From Verticillium longisporum (taxonomy: Eukaryota; Ascomycota; Sordariomycetes; Glomerellales; Plectosphaerellaceae), in contig JAETXT010000011.1 in assembly GCA_019188255.1 (NCBI GenBank), forward strand, positions 3,162,001 through 3,226,000: DNA of 64,000 nucleotides. Reading direction: 5' to 3'. The notes below the pieces were generated by a model. It was not told the origin of the DNA, searched no databases, and worked only from the letters and a program-made list of their open reading frames with translations. Below are positions 10,798 through 21,108 of this stretch, in pieces (position 1 is the stretch's first letter; every line of letters starts with the position of its first letter). A program made the translations under genes and the position numbers.

Positions 10798-12060
10798 CTT
10801 GAATGATTGCACGCGGTAGCAGAGGGAGCGTATGGGCGAGGAAGAGAGCAAGGTTGGATCGTGGGCAGGAGAAGTCGTTCGAGGACAAATGTGTTGGGGA
10901 TGTTGGGGGGGTGTGATCACGGGTCAAGGGTGCCGCCCAGCGGGCACATTCAGGCACTGGAAAGCTATGAACTTGCGATGACGTAGAACACCGAAGGCCG
11001 AGAGGCATCTGAGCTCATGTTTGTCGGGTCATTTGCAGGGGGAATCATCGGAAATCGGAAAAATCCATTGTTGAATGGACATGGAAGGTCCACCCAGGAT
11101 TACATGCCCATGAGGCTCACGAGACATGCAGAGTTCACGATGTTGTCAAGTCCTCCTTGTCGTTCCGCCGGTCGTGGTCACTGTCAGAAGCACTACCAGA
11201 GACACAGATCTTGGGCGTCAGGTAGCTCGAACTGGGATCAACGGCGTCTCCACCATGCGCCCGTTATAGCACTATCGCATAGTGCAATGGGTGGGTTCTG
11301 TTCAGGCGCTAGGCCGCTCCAGGGCGCCAGGCTCCAGACAAAGGCCGTGAGTGGCCCTGGATCGCCGTTTTGCCAGGACGTACCCTCCTCCATTCGAGCA
11401 AGCGAGCGAGCGCGTCCTGCAGCTCTCCAGGCCAGGTCCGTCCCGTCCAGGTCCGTCCCAGAGTTCACCTTCCGCCTCGCAAGCTGCTGTCTCGCGTCTT
11501 CGCAACCACCAACCCACGGGACAAGGCCTCGTCGCCATTGCCATCATCGATTGATTGTTCGTTACTCCCCCTTTCTCCCACTCTTCGTCTTCCTATCTTG
11601 CGAGTCCTCCAATCCTCCTACTACGCTGTAGCTGTCGCCGTCGCTGTCGCTGTCGCTGCACGTTTGCAACAGCCCGGCCAGCCTCCTCCCATCACCTCAT
11701 GACCCTCCCATCTTTTCTCCCCCCATCCCTTCGCCTTCATCGGCCTGTATTGGCTGTCGTCTTTTCTCTGCCCTCGTCCTATTCTTCAGTTCGTTGATCG
11801 AGCTATTCCATCTTTTCTCTATTGCCTTCTCTTCCCTCCCCTTTCCCGCTTTCTTCCTCAAACAAACCACCTTTGGCGATTGACTTGTCTAACCGCAAAC
11901 ATGACGCCAAACAGCATCACCAAACCGACCAGTCGCAAGCGAGAAGACGGCATTTCCTGACGAGCAGTCGACCGACCGAAGCGGTACAAGACACGCCCCA
12001 ATTGCGCCCGCGGACTGGGACCACGCCAGCCGACCGACCTAGACCGATACTCAAGCCGAC
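10798..12060. promoter_or_regulatory. Divergent region between TspO and Ars2 genes, with pyrimidine-rich leader
   Basis: 1.26 kb between divergent starts. From about 11550 to 11860 the plus strand is strongly C/T-rich, as in the leaders of constitutive fungal genes. It includes the direct repeat of CCAGGTCCGTCCC (11432 and 11447) and a GCTGTC-type hexamer tract (11631-11657). The open frames here are low-complexity and not supported as genes. Confidence 0.5.
11631..11657. repeat. Imperfect hexamer repeat (GCTGTC)
   Basis: Four to five tandem copies of GCTGTC/GCCGTC in the pyrimidine-rich leader upstream of the Ars2 gene. A length-variable simple repeat, noted only as a landmark. Confidence 0.7.
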
Positions 12061-14876
12061 ATGGATTCGTATTCATCCTACCGCGAGCCTGCTCGGTCGC
12101 CCGGCGACAGGAATTGGGAGAAGACGGAGCGCTCCGACTCCTACCGCGCCCGTTCCCCTGGTGCGTGCTTGCATTTTTCACCATCCATCTCTCCTCTACC
12201 CATGTTGCCAATGCCGTGGTCGCTCGCTGAAGTAGCGATTCTACCTATACCGCTGGCTCGCCTCTTTCTTCCTTTCCATACCTGACACAAAGCTTACTGT
12301 TTCCAAGGCGCAGAACGCTCTCGAGATCGCCGTCGTTCGAGATCACCCGCTGCTGTCGACCGGTACGAACCCCGAGGTCGCCGAGATGACCACGGCCGCG
12401 ACAGGGACGACCGCCGCGGTGATCGCCGGATCGGGTCGCCACCCGCCAACATTGACCGCTATGTGCCCGGCCAAGACAACGAAGGGCCATCGCTCACTGT
12501 CAACCCTCTCATGGACCCTGTCAAGCTTCCTTACCAGGTCGGATTCTCCTACTTTGGCGAATGGTGGCGTATGAACGAGAAGATCAAGGAGGACAAGGAG
12601 CGCCAGCGTACCGGCAGGCGACGCGAGCCCGAGAGGCCGCGCGGCTCTCGTGAGGCACAAGAAGAGCGCGACAAGGAGAAGGCCAGGATTCAGGCCGCCT
12701 ACGACACCTACAAGGAGGACCTTCAGGCCAAGATGGCCCGAGCCTTCGTCTCGGAGCACAAGAAGGAGCAGTGGTTCCGCGAGCGCTACGTCCCAGAAGT
12801 CCGCGACCCTCTACGCCAGCAGATCAGCGAATTCCGCCGCGGCGGCTACACCCAGTGGGAGCAGGATCTCGAGTCTGGCACTTTTGATGAGTTCTCGCTC
12901 GAAGGCCTGCCGAAGAACGATAGCAACGGCCAGGGCGGCCTCGTGGAGAAGGAAGAGGGCGAGGCCATGGCGACCAACGAGATTCTGGGCGTCGGTGACC
13001 TTGTGCCTGCCAACGGCGCCGATATCCGTGACGAGAACCTGTTCCAACCGACGCTGCTCTTCAAGACGATCGCCCCGCATGTCAGCCGCCTAAACCTGGA
13101 GGCTTTCTGCAAGGAACACTTGGGAGAAGAGGAAGGCGGCTTCAAATGGCTGTCGCTCTCGGACCCCAACCCCAGCAAGCGATACCATCGCATCGGTTGG
13201 GTCATGCTGCACCCATCATCCGAGACGGCCGCAGCAACACTCGACCGAGCGGACCCCGTGGACGAGGACGGCGAGGCTCCCAAATCGCCCGTCGTCGTGT
13301 CGACAGCGGAGAAGGCCCTCGACGCGATCAATGGCAAGACTGTGAAGGACGAATCTCGCGGCGATTTCACCTGCCATGTGGGAGTGCACAACCCGCCCCA
13401 AGCCCCTCGGAAGAAGGCGCTGTGGGATCTGTTTTCCACGCCTGAGCGCGTGGAGAAGGACCTCGCTCTCGTGCAGCGCCTTGTTAACAAGTTTGAGGAA
13501 GACTTTGGTTCCGACTTTAATGCCATTCTCAAGATTGAGGAAAGGGTCGATGACCTCCGCAGCGCGGGCCGTTTGCAGCCCGCAGTTCCTCCCAAGCCAA
13601 AGGGCCGCCGCCGCCGCGCGGACGCCGATGGAGCGGACGCTGAGCACATGCATGACGCTGAGCAGATGGAAGACGCCGAAGGCGAGGAGGAAGATGAGGG
13701 CGCCGTGGACGAAGACGACGAGGTCGACGATGAGGAACTCCTCGTCAAGAAGAAGCAGCTGGACCTCATGATTGAATATCTTCGACGAGTCTTCAACTTT
13801 TGTTTCTACTGCGTCTTTGAGAGCGACTCGATCCACGAGCTCACCCGCAAGTGCCCCGGCGGCCATCTGCGCCGGCCTCGTGCCACGCTCAGCACTGCTG
13901 CCAAGGCTGTGGCCAAGGCCAGCGCGCTCGGCGAGCCGTTTCCTGGAAAGAAGCGTGGCGAGGCAGACGAAGATGGCGAGGTGGCCGATGGCGGCGACAG
14001 GCGGTTCCGCGGAGCGGGCGGCAAGGCTGAGCAGCAGCTGCTGCGGGCGTACAACTGGGTCAAGACATTTGAGGACAAGGTCATGCAGATTCTTGAGCCC
14101 GATTCGGTCGACCTACGCAAGCTTGGCGGCAAGCCCATCGATGAGGCCATGGACGAGGAGCTTCTCAAGTATGTGAGGCAAGAGGATGAGCACAAGTTCC
14201 GTTGCAAGGTTCCCGAGTGCCAGAAGCTCTTCAAAGAGGACCATTTCTGGAAGAAGCACGTCGAGAAGCGGCATCCCGAGTGGCTCGAGGGCCTGAAGCA
14301 GGAGGTACGTCTGGGCTTGTTCGCCGCAGTGGAGGTTCATTCAACTAACCTTTGTGACCATAGATTGAACTTATCAATGCCTACGTCATGGACCCCTCTC
14401 ACATTGCGCCGTCGCGAACGGACGCCAACTCAAACGGCCACTTCCCGCCGCCCAACGGCCAGGCTGCGGCCGGAACACCGCGTGGATTCAACCTCAACAC
14501 GTTCAACATGAATACCATGATGCCGATTCCAGGATTCCCGATGCCTCCTGGCGGGTTCTCCGGCTTCATCCCCGGCGGTGCAGGCCAAGGTTCGGGCTGG
14601 AGCGGCGATGGTCGCGATGGCCAAGGCCCGATCCGACGAGGCGGCGGCATGGGTGGTGGCGGCCGTGGCGGTAACTACCGAAGCGGACCGTACGACCGCA
14701 GGCCTAATCCGCGGTACGACGGAGCGCGCGGCCGCGGCGGTCCCAGCAAATGGGGCGACGGCGGCGCGGGAGGTGCGGCAGTCGGCCCTCGCGAGGCCAC
14801 GCAGGGTCGAAGCCTCAAGAGCTATGAAGATCTGGATCACGTCGCAGGAGGCGGTGGTGGTGAGCTGAATTACTAG
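12061..14876 (+). CDS. Ars2/SERRATE-like zinc-finger RNA-processing protein
   Basis: Three exons (12061-12160, 12308-14304, 14364-14876; introns GTGCGT...AAG and GTACGT...TAG) give 869 residues. The N-terminus is Arg/Ser/Asp-rich (ERSRDRRRSRSP). The Ars2/SERRATE N-terminal domain follows (LPYQVGFSYFGEWWRMNE, WFRERYVPEVRDP). Next come a conserved central part (LFSTPERVEKDLALVQRLV, FNFCFYCVFESDSIHELTRKCPGGHLRRP), an acidic stretch, and one C2H2 finger (FRCKVPECQKLFKEDHFWKKH, then VEKRH). The tail is Gly/Arg-rich (GGGMGGGGRGGNYRSG). Ars2 couples the nuclear cap-binding complex to small-RNA and transcript processing in animals and plants; the fungal role is inferred from the family. No frame lesions seen. 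Confidence 0.9.
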
Positions 14877-15466
14877 AGGCCTTCGCTCGTCCGCTGTAAC
14901 AAGAGCCAAAAACAACGAGGACATGGAGAGGAAAACCAGCCGGTGAAAACGAAGCCGGAATGATACGTAGGGACTTGGGAAGGAAAGAGGCGTTTTGTTT
15001 CCATGTTTCTTTTCTGAGGGTCGATTATTCTCACCTCCCGGTTGAAGGAGAGACGGGCTCGGGGAGGATCTCAGCCGTCATGTCTTCTGTATTATGTATC
15101 ACCATCACCAAAATTGCAGATAGCGGAACCGGTTGCTTTTGAAAACAACAAAGACCAAGTGACGTGCCCGCGGATGTGTGACAAGAGATGGCGGCGGCCT
15201 TTTCACGCGCATGAGGCGCTTGTTCACTACCATACCAGCCTCGGCCAGCTCCTGGGCGTTGGAATCCGCTGGCAGCCTTGTGAGCTATTTGGCATTTGGC
15301 CCCCACGACCGAGTGACACTGTGAAGTCGGTTTCGTTTCGATCTTGACCTTCTTTCTCTTGTGTCTAGCTATCCAAGTTGAGGTGAGGTCAGAGTCAAGA
15401 TAGCTAGAAGACGCCAACCTCGTCTATTCGATTGCTGTCCAAGGTCTGTCTCAGTTGCAAGGCGCC
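14877..15466. other. Intergenic between Ars2 and HET genes
   Basis: 590 bases holding the Ars2 3' end and the HET gene promoter. No gene supported. Confidence 0.5.
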
Positions 15467-17950
15467 ATGATCGAACTCTCGAAAGACACCTTTACGAGGC
15501 AGATGTTGGAGGACATTGTCGCTGCGGCTTCCACGTCAAGCACTCAATCTTGGCCGAATCGTCGCTACATCGTCAGCACCACCCAGCTTTCCGTACTGCA
15601 TAATGGGTTTCCTTATGGCATCGCAAACGCGGCCGGTCAGCCGTCCATGTCGGATCTACTGGACAGGCGCTTCACGGCGCCTGACCACTTCCGTCATGTC
15701 GACAACATGGTGGCAGATGCTCTTCTCCTTCATCTCAGCGGCGCAAGCACGACTCTCATATTTCATCTCACCGACAAGGCAATAGGCCTCCTCCGCCGCC
15801 TCCCTCCTCAACCACCGCCGTACTCGAACCAGTACTGGTTCCTTCACCTGCCCCAGGGCGTCCCCGATCTATCACGATACACCAACTCGGGGGAGTCCGA
15901 GTCGGAAAGCAGTCGGCGCGGCACCCTCCCGTGGGATGACCTCCAGGCGGTTACGAGGTTCAGCACCGTGACCCTCAAGGTTGGCATCATCGTCGCAGCA
16001 TGCGAGGGCGGCCCCGTCGACGACGCCCTCCAAGTTGCCACAGCCCTCCGGAGCTTCCTGCTCGACTTTCGCACGCTGCGCGAGGCCCTCGGTGTCGTCA
16101 TCGAGACGGCCCCCAAGTCGCAGGCCGCCGACGTCTCGCTGCGCGACCTCGTCTCCGACGCTTTCCTCTACACCACCTGGACCCGCTGCTCGCAGCTCTT
16201 CCTCCACCTCGCCCTCGACGCGCAGGCCCGGTCGGGCTACGACGCCCGCTGGGCCCCGCTGCTGGCCTTCAAGTGCAAGCCGCCGGGCGTGTCGGTGCCG
16301 TCGATCGAGGACGACCGCTACGACCGCGCCGTCGACGCCGTGCCCGGCGCGCGGGCCATGCTCGACGGGCCGCGCTCCATGTGCAAGTGGGCGCTGCGGC
16401 TGCTGCGCTCCGACAGGCCCGCCGGCGCGCTCGACTACCGCCGTTTCCTGGCCCGGTTCGCGGAGCAGCACGGCACCAAGCCGGCGCGGTGCCTCTTTGG
16501 CAAGGACGAGACGTGCAAGGGCGACCACCCGACCGAGTGCGGCCGGTTCAAGGACGATCGACTCGTACTCGGGGACCAGTCGGTTCACGCACAAGGGTGT
16601 GCGCCTGGCCGGTGCCGCAAGCTCGTCTGGGATCGCGGCTCGTATGTTGCTGTTCGCGGCCCCGTGGCCGTCGCGGCCGAGCCGTCTTTGGATGGGAGGC
16701 ACGTTGCGTATCGGCCTGCGAAGGCGTCAACCATGGCCATTTCGCACGTCTGGAGCCACGGCCACGGCGGCCGGCCGGACACGGGTATCAACACGTGCCT
16801 GCATGCGCGGTTCAGCCGGCTCGCGCGCCGGCACGGGTGCGACGGGTACTGGATGGACGTCATGTGCATCCCTGACGAGCACAAGCTGCGAAAGGAGGCC
16901 ATCGGGTACATCAATGAGGTCTTCGCCGCCAGCGCCTGCGTGCTCGTTCTGGACCGGGACATCATGGACGTCGACGTTTCGCAGCTCTCGATGGACGTCT
17001 GGGAGAGGCTGTTCGCGACGGTTCTGGTCTGCGACTGGAACGTGCGCGCGTGGACCATGCTCGAGGCCGTCAAGGGGTGTCGAGGCCTCGAGCTGCTGTG
17101 TCGCGACGAGCGGACCGTCTCGCTGAGGGCGTGTCTCGATGCCGTGAGGCAAAAGGGCCGCGTCGATCTGGCCATCCTGGGACTCGCCGTGCAGCACCTC
17201 CTCCCGGCGCCGCCGTCGCCCGCGGGCCAGGTGCCGGGGCGTACCGTCGAGAAGGCGGGGAGCATCCTCGGCCTGCGCCACGCGACGAGGGAAGGCGACG
17301 ACGTGGTCATCTGGAGCCTTCTGAGCAACCGCCCCGTGTGCTTCACGCCGCAGGACTTCTGGGCGGGTCTCGTGGGGACGAGCCTCCCGACGGCGTTCCT
17401 CGTGTCCGACACGGCGCGGCTGCCGCACGCGCCGGGCTTCTCCTGGGCCCCGGCCACGCCGTACGTTCGCGGGCCGACGACAAAGTCCGGCGCCAAGCTG
17501 TGGCCGCACCTCGCCTACGACGGCCTCGGCAGCCAGCGCGCCGTCATCTCGCCCGCCGGGTTGCGTGGCACATGGCTCGCGTACGACTACAGGGCGCAGG
17601 ACGACGACACCTACCGCGATGTGGCATTCCGGTACCATGAGTACGATGGCAGCGGGGCGCTGAAGACGGCCGTTTTCGAGGACACGCGCGTCGTCAACTC
17701 TTGCTGGCGGCGGGCCGTCGAGCTGCGCAAGACGCACAGGCATGTGGCTCTGCTGCTGCCTGCGCAGGAGGACAGACAGTCAGTGTTCCTCATCTCGACG
17801 GACCCAGACGTTAAGAATGGAGAGCGGGGCCAGCTTGTTGTGCTGTGTACTTCGGACAATGGGCATGCGTGGACGTGGCGAGGCGTCGAGGATTGGGCGC
17901 CATGGTTGGAGTTGCCTGAGATGGCGGCGCGAGATTTGTTGATCACCTGA
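15467..17950 (+). CDS. HET-domain protein (heterokaryon incompatibility type)
   Basis: Single-exon protein of 827 residues from the first ATG at 15467. A HET domain lies at about 418-560: STMAISHVWSHGHGGRPDTG, then the core DGYWMDVMCIPDEHKLRKEA, then VFAASACVLVLDRD. These match the usual pattern of SxVWG, WiDxlCIpQ and Y..A...iVl. The first 410 residues contain no domain I recognise. They include a Cys-bearing segment just before the HET domain (CLFGKDETCKGDHPTECGRF, then CAPGRCRK) that could bind metal. The C-terminal 260 residues are also unassigned. HET proteins trigger cell death or inhibition after fusion of incompatible hyphae, and many copies have unknown partners. Codon use is GC-rich like the neighbours, giving no sign of recent transfer. 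Confidence 0.88.
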   Translation: MIELSKDTFTRQMLEDIVAAASTSSTQSWPNRRYIVSTTQLSVLHNGFPYGIANAAGQPSMSDLLDRRFTAPDHFRHVDNMVADALLLHLSGASTTLIFHLTDKAIGLLRRLPPQPPPYSNQYWFLHLPQGVPDLSRYTNSGESESESSRRGTLPWDDLQAVTRFSTVTLKVGIIVAACEGGPVDDALQVATALRSFLLDFRTLREALGVVIETAPKSQAADVSLRDLVSDAFLYTTWTRCSQLFLHLALDAQARSGYDARWAPLLAFKCKPPGVSVPSIEDDRYDRAVDAVPGARAMLDGPRSMCKWALRLLRSDRPAGALDYRRFLARFAEQHGTKPARCLFGKDETCKGDHPTECGRFKDDRLVLGDQSVHAQGCAPGRCRKLVWDRGSYVAVRGPVAVAAEPSLDGRHVAYRPAKASTMAISHVWSHGHGGRPDTGINTCLHARFSRLARRHGCDGYWMDVMCIPDEHKLRKEAIGYINEVFAASACVLVLDRDIMDVDVSQLSMDVWERLFATVLVCDWNVRAWTMLEAVKGCRGLELLCRDERTVSLRACLDAVRQKGRVDLAILGLAVQHLLPAPPSPAGQVPGRTVEKAGSILGLRHATREGDDVVIWSLLSNRPVCFTPQDFWAGLVGTSLPTAFLVSDTARLPHAPGFSWAPATPYVRGPTTKSGAKLWPHLAYDGLGSQRAVISPAGLRGTWLAYDYRAQDDDTYRDVAFRYHEYDGSGALKTAVFEDTRVVNSCWRRAVELRKTHRHVALLLPAQEDRQSVFLISTDPDVKNGERGQLVVLCTSDNGHAWTWRGVEDWAPWLELPEMAARDLLIT

Positions 17951-20070
17951 GGTTGAGAGGTTCCAGTCGTATCGAAGGTGAGGCTCATGATGTCCTGACT
18001 CCCTGATCATCCTAAGGTAGGGCTAAGAGCTTGTAAGGACTTGTTGATGGTGTATGATTGCCTCTATACGAGAGAGTACAGACGACCGTCTGTTCACGCC
18101 AGCGATCTCACAATGTCGAGTTATACGTGATGTGATTTCACCTTGTCGATATCCTGGGAAGCCAACCAATAAACACTGTCAAGCAGCATAAGTGAGTTGG
18201 CTTTCGAATATCGACGGCGGTGTCTGTGTAGGTCTGACCATCGAACCCCGAGATTTCATTTGACCCAGTTCGGCCTGCAGTCCGCCATATACGGAAGACG
18301 GCAGGCCGAACTGGGTCAAAACGACATTGAAGACTTGAACCCTGCCGTATCCCGAACAACGTCCCTGAGCCAAGGTTGACCGACATCTTTTAGAATTGAC
18401 ATAAGCCACTTGCTCTATAATCATCAATGGGCTGAAAAGTGCCGCCGACCCAAAAGCTCGTGATGTTGTTCCGTCTCTCCGGGCTCTGTGCTCGAGATCA
18501 AGTATGAGAGCATCTTAGGCGCCTATGTCGCCACCCCGTCCAGATTAGGGTTTGTCCGACAAAACGACCGCATGTATCAGCAGCTTCGATCAGATCCCTT
18601 CTGTCCTGGGCAGATTTCATGTCGAGCGTCTGCGTCTCTTGGTTTGAGGAGTGCCTGGCCTACTACTCTCCATAGATCGCTCAGAGTCCTGCTTGATGGT
18701 CACATGGTAATGGGGCTGGCCTTTTCCCGATCAGCGCAAACTCATTAGACAACCCTTCGCCCAAAACAGCAAAACGCTAACAACCATGTGTCTCCGCATA
18801 CCCTGATGTTGTTTCTGGCCTTGACTGTGATTGAGGCCTTGTCCGTCAGTGGCGGCCTCAGCTTCACGGCTGGAACTGGCAGCATGCGTAAGTACAAACT
18901 TCCCTTTTCTAGAATCAACCTCGGCCATAGGCGATCATTCGACATGAATGCCAACCGTTGAACGCCTGCTTTTGAGGGATATCACGCTATTCAGTAACCC
19001 CACCGCGCGGAAAGGCGTCTACAGCATCACCGTGGGCACATTCGCTGAAGTTTGTCATATTCCCGGCCCGAGGCGGTACTTTTAATTTGAGCCCCCTGGC
19101 ACCACATGAAGAGGGCAAGCAGGTAACATCATGCGCGTCGCTGATGGGAAGAAGACCTAAAGATTACTTGGGCTCTGTGAATATTACGGACCATAGTAGG
19201 CGAATTGACGACCGCCCAGTCGTCTTCGTTTTGCCCCCGTCGTCTGGTCCTTGATCCGACCATGAAATTCACGTCTCGAAGAAGTGGTGCTACGCTGTCA
19301 AGAAGTATACCAAGCGCATCAGCAAGGAAAATTTCTCCGAATTCGCGAACTATGCTGCTTCGTGGCAACATGCCATGGCAAGCGATGGTCAGGAGAACCT
19401 GGACTCCCTGCGAGCAATCAGCCGCATGCATGACTGCCCTGCTTGCTTCAAAAGGCCGTCGGGGGCGGCTGCAGACTGTGGTAAGCGCCGACCTCAGTGA
19501 CAGACTTGGATAAAAAAGTTGACTTGGCCTTCCTGTTGCTAAACCACAAGGCCTCGAGCTAGGCCTTGGTTTCAGGTGACTTGAGAGGATGATGTTGGTG
19601 ACGAATTCTGCCGCCACACATAGAGACCTCCGAAAATAGCGAACACTAAAAAGTGACAAGATACCTACCCAAAAATGACCACATCGCCCAGCCACAGTTC
19701 GAGGCCTAGTTTGACTCAACTTGTTCTACCTAACAGGGCCTTAGTTATTTGACCTGTCTCCTTCGCTGGTTGGGGGCGCAATGCAACATCGGCGCTTAGG
19801 TGCGCAGCCTAGCCGCCGACGGGTCTCGCGGGTGTTGGCCCCAACAATTGCTTTCACGGTCATAGGGTGTTCAGCGGTGCTTCAAATGATGTTCAAAACA
19901 CTGGGTTGATGTGTATAATAAGCAGAGCGGCGGTGCTGTCTATCCTGGTGAGGGTGTCAAACTTCTTCATTTCCGTTTCGTTGTCTCATCACACGGCTGG
20001 CCGTTCACACGTTTATTCTCCCATCGAACTTGTTTGCCTGTGCATACGGTCTCTGCTCTACCTCCTCAAC
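17951..20070. other. Gene-poor stretch between HET and PNP genes, with hairpin and possible gene relic
   Basis: 2.1 kb without an intact gene. It contains a perfect 20-bp inverted repeat (18259-18320). A coding-like plus-strand series (18806-19480) starts with a hydrophobic leader (MLFLALTVIEAL), uses plausible GT-AG junctions, and is broken by two in-frame TGA codons (18945 and 19252). I do not recognise the protein, so the relic is only a suggestion. Confidence 0.4.
18259..18320. repeat. Perfect 20-bp inverted repeat (hairpin), 22-base spacer
   Basis: The left arm at 18259-18278 begins TTTGACCCAGTTCGG. Its exact reverse complement lies at 18301-18320. The spacer (18279-18300) itself contains TCCG...CGGA around CATATA, so the loop could partly close as well. 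No open frame or target-site duplication was recognised. It could be a miniature element remnant or a terminator-like hairpin. Confidence 0.9.
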
Positions 20071-21108
20071 ATGCTCGACGCACGCAACTACACCATCGGC
20101 TGGATCTGTGCTGTGGACCGCGAGTTCGTAGCAGCAAGGGCTTTCCTGAGCAAAACACACGAGGGACCGATATACCTCGGGATCCACGATAAAAACGAAT
20201 ATGCGCTCGGTGAAATGGCGGGACACAACATTGTCATAACCGTCTTGCCTAAAGACAAATACGGAATATGCCAGGCCACAGTGGCGGCCGCGAGCATGGT
20301 ATATAGTTTTCCCAACGTCCGCATCGGTCTCATGGTCGGCATTGGCGGAGGTGTTCCAAGCGCGAAAAACGACATTCGACTCGGCGATGTTGTCGTCGGC
20401 GTCCCCCAGGGCTCACACTCAGGCGTTCTTCAGTACGATCTCGGCAAGATTGTCCAAGGCGAGGCATTTGAGACTCGGAGCCACCTGAACAAAGCACCCC
20501 GCCTCCTTCGCAGCGCCGTGCAGAAGTTGGAAGCCAGATATCACTTCGATGGTGTTCACCTTGTAGACGCCGTGGAGAAGGCAGCGCAGAAGATCGAGGA
20601 TGGCGACTACTACCGTCGACCACCGATCACCTCTGACAGGCTCTTCCTGTCCTCCTTCACGCATCCTTCTTCGAAACCATCCCTTCCGTGCAGTCAAGTC
20701 TGCAAAGGGACATCTCATCTTCAGGTCCGGCGGGCCCGCAGTGGAAGACAAGGCGACCCTTTCGTCCACTATGGGCTGATAGCCTCGGGGAACCAGCTTG
20801 TGAAGGATGCCGTGTTCCGCGACAAACTGGCGGCTGCTGAAAATATCCTTTGCTTTGAGACGGAAGCGGCAGGCCTGGTGGATTCGTTCCCCTGTATCGT
20901 TATCCGCGGAATCTGTGACTATTCAGACACACACAAAAATGACGAGTGGCAAGGTTTCGCGGCGATGGTGGCAGCGGCGTACGCGGCTGATCTACTGCGT
21001 GAGGTGCCGCCCACCACCACCACGAGGGAGCTGCAGATCAGGGAAGTGCTCAACACGAGTCGGCACCCACAGATCGAGAGTGCTTCAAGACGGGTCCGAA
21101 GCTTTTGA
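20071..21108 (+). CDS. Stand-alone PNP_UDP (nucleoside phosphorylase-like) protein, NLR N-terminal-domain type
   Basis: Single-exon protein of 345 residues from ATG 20071 (MLDARNYTIGWICAVDREFV). It shows the fungal PNP_UDP_1 pattern: GIGGGVPSAKNDIRLGDVVV at about 90-110, FQYD-like LQYDLGKIVQ, IHYGLIAS-like VHYGLIASGNQLVKD, and CFETEAAGLVDSFPCIVIRG with ICDYSDTHKNDEWQG. In most fungal proteins this domain is followed by a NACHT or NB-ARC ATPase and repeats. Here the frame ends about 35 residues after the domain, so it is either a solo protein or the stub of an NLR. Residues that line the nucleoside pocket in the family (Glu and Asp in the last blocks) appear present. Fungal members act on nucleosides or sit as effector domains in NLR-like defence proteins; substrate unknown. 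Confidence 0.85.
   Translation: MLDARNYTIGWICAVDREFVAARAFLSKTHEGPIYLGIHDKNEYALGEMAGHNIVITVLPKDKYGICQATVAAASMVYSFPNVRIGLMVGIGGGVPSAKNDIRLGDVVVGVPQGSHSGVLQYDLGKIVQGEAFETRSHLNKAPRLLRSAVQKLEARYHFDGVHLVDAVEKAAQKIEDGDYYRRPPITSDRLFLSSFTHPSSKPSLPCSQVCKGTSHLQVRRARSGRQGDPFVHYGLIASGNQLVKDAVFRDKLAAAENILCFETEAAGLVDSFPCIVIRGICDYSDTHKNDEWQGFAAMVAAAYAADLLREVPPTTTTRELQIREVLNTSRHPQIESASRRVRSF

Noticed and set aside
15455..15466. Longer start for the HET-domain protein
   Set aside because: The upstream codon is TTG; the first ATG is at 15467.
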